In this document: in pieces, positions 19,772-27,850 of the stretch
Layout of the letters: each line of letters opens with the position of its first letter
How positions within the stretch are numbered: position 1 is the stretch's first letter
Assembly: GCA_019113605.1 (NCBI GenBank)
Contig: DXHF01000041.1
Coordinates: 1 to 46,246, forward strand
Source: Candidatus Paenibacillus intestinavium
GTDB lineage: Bacteria; Bacillota; Bacilli; Paenibacillales; Paenibacillaceae
Length of the DNA stretch: 46,246 nt
Direction: 5' to 3'
Program-made: the position numbers and the translations under genes
Notes under the pieces: model-generated
Told to the model about the DNA's origin: nothing
What the model saw: the letters and a program-made list of their open reading frames with translations, nothing else
Databases searched by the model: none

Positions 19772-22700
19772 TTATTTATTGATCTTGTCGAGCAATAGCG
19801 AAACAATTTGTGTAGCTTCGGCACGATTTACTTTTCCATGAGGCACGAATAATTCGTTGCCACGGCCATTGGTGAAACCAAGCTCCTGTGCAGCAGCGAC
19901 CGCATTTACAGCCCAACCGCTAATTGTGTTGGCATCTTTAAAGTTACTAATTAGATTAGCAACAGCCTTTTGCCCTGTGTGGAATTGATAAGCATTAAGA
20001 ATCATGACTACCATCTCTTCTCGACTCAAGGTTTCCTCTGGTGCAAATGTATCTTTGCTTTTTCCGGTTAAGATTCCCGCTTCGAATGCTGCAGCAATGG
20101 ATGAAGCGTACCATTTTGTTGGATCAACATCCTTGAATGCAGTTGTATTCGAGGTCGTTATTCCCATTGCCCGGCTAATAATCGAGGCAAACTCCGCTCT
20201 AGTCACGTTTTGCTTTGGTGCAAATGCCGTATCGCTTACACCGCGAATAATTTGCTTCGCAGCCATCTTCTTAATCACGTCATGTGCCCAATACGATACA
20301 TTAACATCACTAAACGATTTGTCATAATTAAGGATAGCATACTTACTAAAGTGAATCACTTCCGCAGTCATCCAATCGCTTGCATACGTTCCGCCTGCAT
20401 ACTCCAAGCTACCATCGTCAGCGATGTAATAGATTCCAGCCAGAGAATGACGGAAATCCTCATTCAGACTTAGCCTAATTGTGACTGGTTTGGAGAATTT
20501 CTCAAGCTGAAGCGCCATTCCATCAGCCTTCACTATAGATAATTTGAAGGTATAGACCTCTCCTAAAGCGGATATGTCCGCTTTATTCTTGCTTTCGACA
20601 CGCCCTATCAGTTCTTTCATTTCATCTGCTGATAATGTATCTATTTCAAAAGAGATTTGGGCGCGTTCAAGTTCGTTTTTATTAACTACTCCTTGCAAAT
20701 CCTTCAATACCTCAGCAGGTACTTCAACCTCTGCACCTCTATGTTTAATCTTTAAAGCGTTCTTTCCGTCATTTTCCGGTATAGTCACTGGGAATAGTAC
20801 CTGACGTTCGTCTTTAGCAATTTCAAAAACCAAACTTCCCTGACTATCCGATTTACTTTGAGTCTCCCCATTACTTGCAGGGTTGTCCGTAACGATTGGT
20901 TTAGTTGGATTCTTTACCTTAACCGGTACGTTGAAATCATCGACATTAATATGTCCAAAACCACCTGTGGATTCATCAACCACCTTAATGTAAAGCTCTT
21001 CGCCGATATACTGCGACGCATCCCAAATCTTTCTTTGATATTCCTCATAATTAGTTGCTGTCTCTTTAAATAACACTTCGCCGTCCGACACTCGGACCAA
21101 TGCAACATACAGCTTATCCAGATCACGTCCGCCGCTGACAAGGAAATTAATCTTACCATTCCCACCAAGTACAAATTTTTGTGATTTTAGCGTACCCGTT
21201 AAGCTGTCACCGCCGGCTGCTTCGTTGAAGCCCCATAAATGATAGCCACCTGGAATTTTTTGCGACGGATTGAAATATATCGTATCCCAGAAAAGCTGAG
21301 CATTGGTCACATGGACATTCTGGAAGGCATCCCCTTCCACTATCAAGCCTGTTAAGTCGCCTGTAGCAAAATCGTGATTAGGCAGATCCGTAATATCCGT
21401 ATACACTGAGTTATCCCAGTTATTTGGAACATAGACTGGAGCAGCTGGTTCACCCGTCAAGGCATTCATATTCCATACTTGCATCGACTTGACCGTAATA
21501 TCTTTGTCGGCCCACACCTTCAACCCTAAGGAGTCGTATCGGCCTACGTAGACGCGAGTTGTCAGTTTTTTCTTTTTGTTGGCAAAAGCTTCAATTACCG
21601 AACGATCAAGGAAAATATGAAGCTTCAGGTTCTCTCCGTCAAGATCGACGTATCCGCCTTGAATGCCATCCACACGCACATCCGGATCAATACTGCTCTT
21701 AGTCCGATCTACGTTGAAGGTCTCGTCTGTCTTGTCATAGTAAATCAATGTTTCTTCTTGGCCGTTATCGGAGCGTCGCACCTTGAGACCAAATTTTTGA
21801 GCTTCGCCCGGATCAATTTCCATCACAATCTCCAGCATGTCGCCTTTGACATTTTGGATCGATTGATTGGCGGATTCCATGTTTTTGTCTGTAAAATCAA
21901 CCAATTTAGTACCACGGAGGCTCTGTAATTCTTGAATCGGCTCAATGCGCAATTCATCATGTTCATCCAGACTAAGGGAAACTGGCAGTGCCAGATTATG
22001 AGCCCATCCAGATTGATATTCAGCCTGAGGCGTTCTTACATTTTGTACCATGGAGTAAACGACCGTTCTTCCATCAGGTGTAACCATACCGCTCTCTGCT
22101 GTTAAATAACCATCGCCTACATCCATCTTGGAGGGAGCCTCCTGATCAGGTATAAATGTAAAGTTATCCCTGTCCCAGGTTCCAATCCAGTAAAAAACCT
22201 CAACATCTCTTTGTACATCGTTTGCTGGAGCAATATGCTCCGGCTTTTCATGAGGATTAACGATAAAAATGTACTTTTGTTTGTCCGTACTATCCTTGCC
22301 TAATGGCAATAATACTGGTAGTTCCCATACCGTGCCAAGCTCTGGATATAGGCTTCTGTCACTAACGTATAAAGGTCCCTTATACTCCCAGTTGAACATA
22401 TCGTCGGACACATATACCAAAGCCGTGCCGCTGCTGAAGTCTTGAAGGCCAGACGTCACTAGCTGATACCATTTATCTACCTCTTCGTCGTACCATACAA
22501 ATGGGTCCCGAAACTCATTATGTATGCCATTTCCGTTCTGTTCTGTAACTGGTTCAGGATATTTTACCCATTGTTCTAAATTAGGATCCGACAAATCAGC
22601 CGGAGTCGCCAATCCTGTTCTTTGGTTCGGTGACAACGAGTCGTTGCCCGCAGTATAGAATAATACCGGATTTCCATCACGATCATACGCCGCGCTGCCT

Positions 22701-25402
22701 GACCAGGCTCCGTCCGGATCAAGGCTACCAGCTTCAGGAGCGAGGGCAGGCCTTTCATTTTCCCAATGCACCATATCGTCACTCACCCAATGGCCCCAAT
22801 GTATTTGATGCCAGAATGGCCCTTGCGGGTTATGCTGATAAAATAAATGGTATTTGCCGTTATAATAAATAGGTGCATGCGCTTCATTCATCCAGTTTTG
22901 CGGTGGCATCGCATGGTACTGGGGACGATGCTGATCTCCATCAAATACACTTGGATCCTCATCAATATCACCATTCTCAATTTCCGGAACTGAGCCATCA
23001 TGAAGTGTTTGCATCTTCTCATATTCGGCAAGGATCTCCTGAGGGGTGAGGGCTTTGTTTTGTAGTTTCAATTCATCTATAAGTCCGCTGAACATATTGT
23101 AGGAGAACAAACCTGCCAACTCTACCGGTTTATTATTTTTACCGATTATCAGATTTTCGGTAGATGGTGTAATCGGAATGTCAACGGGAGTGGCTTGGGA
23201 AGCTACTTCCTCACCGTTCAAGTACAACTTAATCATTCCATCCTTCTTATCGAAAGTAGCAGCCACATAATTCCATTTGTATTTTTCTAGTGGATGATCT
23301 TTGACCCATACCTGAATCCACTGGCCGCCAATTCCGACCTGCATCGACCACGTGCCGTGCCGGTACATGCCAAGCGCGAAGCCTTCCGCTTTATCTTGAT
23401 CAGACTGGCTCACGATGGTTGACAGCTTGTTTCCATCTCCCCATTCGTAGCTACGCGGCGCGACCCATGCTTCAAGCGTTAACGCATCACGGACTGGAAC
23501 GGTGTTTTTTGCATTGATCTCGATATCATTCGAGTATCCATCGAACAGCAAAGCACCGCCTTTTACTCCGCGCGGAGTCCATCTTGGGTCTTTGGGTGCC
23601 ATATACCTGGCATTGTTAAATACATAATTCACATCATGCTCGATATTGCTTACTTCTTCAAATGCCTTCTTTCCTGTCCCTTCATCAAAATTCATGTAGA
23701 AAATAGTACCCATAACATAAGATTGAAAAGCATCAACGGAAATACTAGCTTGATTGGATTGGTCGATAACCTTGATATAAAGCTTTTTATTATAATGTTC
23801 CTGCATCTTCCAGGAAATTAACTCATTTGCACTGACGTCTACAGTCTTCTTAAGCAATGTGTTAGTGCCAGCATCATATAATGCGACGTAGGCGTCCTCA
23901 GGATTATCGATATCTAAAACAGTAAAGGTAATCGTCCCGGTTCCCTGAAGCGTGAAGATATTAGAGGTAATCGATCCCTCTCCTTCTGTGGAGGACTTGG
24001 CATAAAAATTACCTTCTTTACCGTCCCCGGCTTCACCGGTTACTTGAAAAGCATTTCCATCAACAGCCCAACCGTCGAAGTTGCCGGTTTCAAAACTAGG
24101 ATTCTGCATTTCGGTTGGCAAAATGTTATCCGCCATCTCCCCTTCTTCTGGTACAAGTTCATTGAAGGTGTTGAACGCATCCGCAAATATTACCCCCCAA
24201 TCCGAGATCCCATTATCGACGATCTCCATATATAGTTTTTTTCCGATATACTTGGAAAGATCGGCTTTATATTGCTCCATATTCGCGAGTCTCAAGCCCT
24301 GCGCTGGATTTGGAAAGCCGGACTCGTCAAATTCGGTGTTTCCGTACCTAGCAATCAAGTCTCCCGTATCCGCATCGATGACATTCACGTACAGTTGATC
24401 CGTATGCTTGCCTCCGCCCAGTCTGAAGGTAATCCAGCCAGTTCCTCCAAGCTCGAAGGTGCTAGATTGAAGTACCCCGGTCGCAGTTTCATCATACTTC
24501 CAGCCGTTCAAATGATAATTACCCTCCTGATTGTATGGGATTTCTTCATCCCACCAGGTTATTTCATCCGATACGCTGTTTGGACCGAACGCTTCACCTT
24601 CTCCTACCGTCCAGCCTGTTAAATCTCCGGTTTCAAAACTAGAATTGTCGATTTGATAGCGTTTGAAATCCGGCTTGATATCCATGGCGATAATTCCTAC
24701 AGCCGGCTCGGATTCATGGAACATGAAGAAGGCGTCCGCAAATATTACACCCCAATCTGAGGTTGCATTATCGACGATCTCCACATACAGCTCCTTCCCC
24801 TTATATTCAGAAAGATTCGCCTTATATTGCTCCATATTAGCAAGACGCATGCCTTGATCGGGATTGGGGAAGCTAACGTCGGCGAATGAGCTATTGCCGT
24901 ATCTGGCAATAACTTGGCCTGTATCGGCATCCACGACATTTACATATATCTTATTAGCATTTTTTGCACCTCCAAGCTTGAAACTAATCCAACCACTGCC
25001 GCCTAGCTCGAAGGTGCTGGAGCGAAGAACTCCTGTCGCCGCCTCGTCATACTTCCAGCCGTTTAAATGATAATCGCCTTCTTGGTTGTACGGTATTTGT
25101 TCCGCCCACCAGGTGGATTCGTCTGATACGCTGTCCAGACCGAATGCTTCGCCTCTAACAACCGTCCATCCTGACATATCCCCTGTTTCGAAGCCTGGAT
25201 TCTCAATTTGATAGACCGCATCCGTAGCTGATAATGCCATGTCCACCTTTGGAACAAAATCTTCTCCAACATCAATTCCAGCCTCGGCTGCGACCGAAAT
25301 TCCTGGTGCCACAAGTTGAAAAACCATAGCCCATGCAACCATTTTGGATAACCATAATTTACTTCTTTTTGCTTTCTTCATTATACAAATCTCCTTCGTC
25401 AT
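19772..25402 (-). CDS. SLH-anchored multimodular GH32 enzyme, cycloinulo-oligosaccharide fructanotransferase/inulinase-like (repeats-LamG-GH32-repeat-SLH)
   Basis: Signal peptide (likely start ATG ~25381); two near-identical FETGD.(S/T)GWTV modules plus two diverged ones; LamG (AWVAPRSYEWG..., GKNNKPVELAG); GH32 motifs RPQYHAMPPQNWMNEAHAPIYYNGKYHLFYQHNPQGP, EFRDPFVWY, TVWELPVLLPL, DRSVIEAFAN; C-terminal SLH triplet (VTRAEFASIISRAMGI, LSREEMVVMILNAY, VNRAEATQIVSLLL). Confidence 0.88.
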   Translation of the reverse strand: MTKEICIMKKAKRSKLWLSKMVAWAMVFQLVAPGISVAAEAGIDVGEDFVPKVDMALSATDAVYQIENPGFETGDMSGWTVVRGEAFGLDSVSDESTWWAEQIPYNQEGDYHLNGWKYDEAATGVLRSSTFELGGSGWISFKLGGAKNANKIYVNVVDADTGQVIARYGNSSFADVSFPNPDQGMRLANMEQYKANLSEYKGKELYVEIVDNATSDWGVIFADAFFMFHESEPAVGIIAMDIKPDFKRYQIDNSSFETGDLTGWTVGEGEAFGPNSVSDEITWWDEEIPYNQEGNYHLNGWKYDETATGVLQSSTFELGGTGWITFRLGGGKHTDQLYVNVIDADTGDLIARYGNTEFDESGFPNPAQGLRLANMEQYKADLSKYIGKKLYMEIVDNGISDWGVIFADAFNTFNELVPEEGEMADNILPTEMQNPSFETGNFDGWAVDGNAFQVTGEAGDGKEGNFYAKSSTEGEGSITSNIFTLQGTGTITFTVLDIDNPEDAYVALYDAGTNTLLKKTVDVSANELISWKMQEHYNKKLYIKVIDQSNQASISVDAFQSYVMGTIFYMNFDEGTGKKAFEEVSNIEHDVNYVFNNARYMAPKDPRWTPRGVKGGALLFDGYSNDIEINAKNTVPVRDALTLEAWVAPRSYEWGDGNKLSTIVSQSDQDKAEGFALGMYRHGTWSMQVGIGGQWIQVWVKDHPLEKYKWNYVAATFDKKDGMIKLYLNGEEVASQATPVDIPITPSTENLIIGKNNKPVELAGLFSYNMFSGLIDELKLQNKALTPQEILAEYEKMQTLHDGSVPEIENGDIDEDPSVFDGDQHRPQYHAMPPQNWMNEAHAPIYYNGKYHLFYQHNPQGPFWHQIHWGHWVSDDMVHWENERPALAPEAGSLDPDGAWSGSAAYDRDGNPVLFYTAGNDSLSPNQRTGLATPADLSDPNLEQWVKYPEPVTEQNGNGIHNEFRDPFVWYDEEVDKWYQLVTSGLQDFSSGTALVYVSDDMFNWEYKGPLYVSDRSLYPELGTVWELPVLLPLGKDSTDKQKYIFIVNPHEKPEHIAPANDVQRDVEVFYWIGTWDRDNFTFIPDQEAPSKMDVGDGYLTAESGMVTPDGRTVVYSMVQNVRTPQAEYQSGWAHNLALPVSLSLDEHDELRIEPIQELQSLRGTKLVDFTDKNMESANQSIQNVKGDMLEIVMEIDPGEAQKFGLKVRRSDNGQEETLIYYDKTDETFNVDRTKSSIDPDVRVDGIQGGYVDLDGENLKLHIFLDRSVIEAFANKKKKLTTRVYVGRYDSLGLKVWADKDITVKSMQVWNMNALTGEPAAPVYVPNNWDNSVYTDITDLPNHDFATGDLTGLIVEGDAFQNVHVTNAQLFWDTIYFNPSQKIPGGYHLWGFNEAAGGDSLTGTLKSQKFVLGGNGKINFLVSGGRDLDKLYVALVRVSDGEVLFKETATNYEEYQRKIWDASQYIGEELYIKVVDESTGGFGHINVDDFNVPVKVKNPTKPIVTDNPASNGETQSKSDSQGSLVFEIAKDERQVLFPVTIPENDGKNALKIKHRGAEVEVPAEVLKDLQGVVNKNELERAQISFEIDTLSADEMKELIGRVESKNKADISALGEVYTFKLSIVKADGMALQLEKFSKPVTIRLSLNEDFRHSLAGIYYIADDGSLEYAGGTYASDWMTAEVIHFSKYAILNYDKSFSDVNVSYWAHDVIKKMAAKQIIRGVSDTAFAPKQNVTRAEFASIISRAMGITTSNTTAFKDVDPTKWYASSIAAAFEAGILTGKSKDTFAPEETLSREEMVVMILNAYQFHTGQKAVANLISNFKDANTISGWAVNAVAAAQELGFTNGRGNELFVPHGKVNRAEATQIVSLLLDKINK
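20925..21385 (-). repeat. Diverged C-terminal copy of the FETGD-type carbohydrate-binding-like module
   Basis: LPNHDFATGDLTGLIVEGDAFQNVHV...KFVLGGNGKINFLVSGGRDLDKLYVALVRVSDGEVLFK...GFGHINVDDFNVPV parallels the N-terminal repeats. Confidence 0.65.
24157..25213 (-). repeat. Two tandem ~165-aa modules (CBM38-like?), conserved at DNA level, period ~557 bp
   Basis: YQIENPGFETGDMSGWTVVRGEAFGLDSVSDESTWW... and YQIDNSSFETGDLTGWTVGEGEAFGPNSVSDEITWW...; DNA e.g. CCGCAAATATTACACCCCAATCTGAGGT vs CCGCAAATATTACCCCCCAATCCGAGAT. Confidence 0.9.
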
Positions 25403-25488
25403 CTCTTATTCATGCAAACAGTATTACATCCTCTTAAATTGCTCCCTTGTACAAAGATGCCTATTCATTTAATAAGAGAGATGAATAA

Positions 25489-25503
25489 TTAAAGCGCTTT
25501 CAA
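25489..25503. promoter_or_regulatory. CcpA cre-like site upstream of SLH-GH32 gene
   Basis: TTGAAAGCGCTTTAA (minus strand) close to WTGNAANCGNWWNCW, one mismatch. Confidence 0.5.
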
Positions 25504-25550
25504 TTGGCAGTTAACTTGCTTAAGCTGTTTGTTCCATCATCCATAGAGTA

Positions 25551-25570
25551 AGAAGCGCCTAGGCGCTTCT
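25551..25570. terminator. 20-bp perfect palindrome directly after GH32 (25571) stop
   Basis: AGAAGCGCCTAGGCGCTTCT; weak T-tract, so operon-end hairpin is inferred. Confidence 0.5.
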
Positions 25571-27850
25571 CTACCAAATAGACTGCATATTCCATACTTC
25601 CATATTTTTAACAATGAACTCTCCATCTCCCCAGAGCTCTAATCCTAAAGCATCCTTACGGCTCGGATAGACACGGGTCGTCAAGCTTTTCAATCCATTG
25701 ACATAAGCTTCGACCATAGAGCGATCCAAATAGATGTGAAGCTTCAGATTCTCACCGAGCAATTCCAACTTGCCACCCTGAATCCCACTACACTTTTCTC
25801 CCGGATGAAGTGTAGTTTTCGTCCGATCGACTAAGAGTTTAGCTTCATTTAGATCATAATACAGCAGCGTTTCCTCTTCACCATTCGGTGTACAACGGAC
25901 CTTGATTCCGAGTTGTGTGGCACTACCCGCTTCCAGTTCCACTTGAATTTCAAGCATGTCACCTTGAACTTCCCTTAGCAATACATTAGCCTCAGTCAAA
26001 GACTTGTCATGGAACGATAGCTGCTTAGCACCACGTAGAGATTGAAGCTCCTGAATCGGCTCGATTCCTAAGCGACCGTCATCCCTCAAATATACACTAA
26101 GTGGCAATCCACCATTGTGAGCCCAGCCCGATTGGTATTCAAGCTCAGATGTCCGATCCCCTTGGGCTATTGTAAATATAATATTTCTACCAGTCTTCGG
26201 ATCTACCATTCCGCTAGGTCCGGTAAAATGAAAATCACCGACGTCAATCAGTTCTGGCTCCTCTTGATCTGGAATGAACGAAAGATTGTGTTTATCAAGG
26301 CGTCCTATCCAATAGAACACTTCGACATCGGCGCCTTTTCCTACCGGACTAACCAATAGTAAATGCTTGTTCTCACCCTGCTTGTCGTTGCCTAGAGGAA
26401 GAAATACAGGTAGCTCCCAGATGGGTCCAAGATAGGGATACTTCTCAATATCCGCCTGATAAAATGGTCCTTTGTATGTCCAATTCAGCATATCCTGTGA
26501 TGCAAATGCCAACGCTGCTCCACCTTCGCCTTCGATCCCCGATCCAACTAGAGCAAACCAACCTTCATCGTCCTTCCATACGAACGGATCGCGAAAATCT
26601 CCAAATGCGCCCATTCCCTTCTCCTGTACGATGAGTGGTATCGGATGCTTGACCCATTGGATCAAATCCGAGTCTCCATCCTGGGAATAAGTGCTACGGG
26701 CAAGTGCCACACTCTGATTCGGTGAAGCACTGTCATTGCCCGCCGTAAAGAATAGGACAGGCAGACCGTCTGCATCGTAAGTTGCACTTCCCGACCAGAT
26801 TCCGTCCGGTGCAAGCTGGTCTTTTTCAGGAGCCAGGGCCACGGGAAGATCACGCCAATGCACTAGATCCTTACTTACCCAATGTCCCCAATGGATCTGA
26901 TAAAAGAACGGTCCTAACGGGTTATGTTGATAGAACAAATGATATTGCCCGTCAAAATAGATAGGTGCATGAGGTTCGTTCATCCAATGAGCAGGCGGGC
27001 TGACATGATACTGCGGTCTATGTCGATCCTGCAACAGAGGTGTCCGATCCAGCTTAATATCATCATATTGTACTTGTGGCCTAACACCTCCATCTGTGGA
27101 GGTAAGCACATGCCGATAAGAAGTAGCGACTTCCTCTGCACTTAAAGCACGGCTATATATCATCAGTTCATCGATAATACCGCTATACATCTGGAGGTTG
27201 AATACTTCCCCCCACATGCTGCTATGGTTATTCTTTCCAATAAGGAGATCCGTGCCTACTGCCTCGGCAATGCGGGAACCGTAAGGAACGGGGGATGAAG
27301 CAATTTCACTGCCATTCAAATACAGCTTAATTTCTCCTTGATTCCCATCAAATACAACGTTTACATAAGACCATTCATTCTTGGGAAGCTCGTGGCCGTC
27401 TGGTGACCAAATTTCTTTCCAGATTCCTCCTTCGAGCCCCACTTGGAAGGACCAGCTACCGTGTCGGAACATGCCAAGCAGATAACCTTGCTTGCGCTCC
27501 ATATTATGGCGATTCACAATGGCAGCCAACTTACCTTCATAGCCCCAATCATAAGAGCGAGGTGCTACCCATACTCCTATACTTAGCGCTGATAGTGATT
27601 TCATCCCGCTGTTCGTATCACTCTCATTGACCTGATGAGCGATAGCAGTCGAGTAACCGTCGAATAGAAGACCACTTCCCGTAACTCCCTGTCTCCACTG
27701 TGGACCAGAACGTTCGGTAAACTCAGCTTGATTAAATACGTACTGAATATCATCTCGGACTTGGGATACACTCTCTAGAGCGCTTGCCCCGGTACCTTCA
27801 TCAAAAGCCCAATGCATCATTAATCCTCGGCCATCAGTTGTATGACTCAT
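25571..27850 (-). CDS. Cytoplasmic LamG-GH32 protein, paralogue of the SLH-GH32 catalytic core
   Basis: No signal peptide (MSHTTDGRGLMMHWAFDEGTG); LamG (VWVAPRSYDWG, GKNNHSSMWG) + GH32 (RPQYHVSPPAHWMNEPHAPIYFDGQYHLFYQHNPLGPF, DFRDPFVWK, PIWELPVFLPL, DRSMVEAYVN). ATGA overlap with upstream ORF. Confidence 0.9.
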   Translation of the reverse strand: MSHTTDGRGLMMHWAFDEGTGASALESVSQVRDDIQYVFNQAEFTERSGPQWRQGVTGSGLLFDGYSTAIAHQVNESDTNSGMKSLSALSIGVWVAPRSYDWGYEGKLAAIVNRHNMERKQGYLLGMFRHGSWSFQVGLEGGIWKEIWSPDGHELPKNEWSYVNVVFDGNQGEIKLYLNGSEIASSPVPYGSRIAEAVGTDLLIGKNNHSSMWGEVFNLQMYSGIIDELMIYSRALSAEEVATSYRHVLTSTDGGVRPQVQYDDIKLDRTPLLQDRHRPQYHVSPPAHWMNEPHAPIYFDGQYHLFYQHNPLGPFFYQIHWGHWVSKDLVHWRDLPVALAPEKDQLAPDGIWSGSATYDADGLPVLFFTAGNDSASPNQSVALARSTYSQDGDSDLIQWVKHPIPLIVQEKGMGAFGDFRDPFVWKDDEGWFALVGSGIEGEGGAALAFASQDMLNWTYKGPFYQADIEKYPYLGPIWELPVFLPLGNDKQGENKHLLLVSPVGKGADVEVFYWIGRLDKHNLSFIPDQEEPELIDVGDFHFTGPSGMVDPKTGRNIIFTIAQGDRTSELEYQSGWAHNGGLPLSVYLRDDGRLGIEPIQELQSLRGAKQLSFHDKSLTEANVLLREVQGDMLEIQVELEAGSATQLGIKVRCTPNGEEETLLYYDLNEAKLLVDRTKTTLHPGEKCSGIQGGKLELLGENLKLHIYLDRSMVEAYVNGLKSLTTRVYPSRKDALGLELWGDGEFIVKNMEVWNMQSIW

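Noticed and set aside
24157-25213. Possible CRISPR array or satellite from the repeated DNA
   Set aside because: The period is ~557 bp and the repeats are coding carbohydrate-binding-like modules, not short direct repeats with spacers. No CRISPR-like pattern was seen elsewhere.
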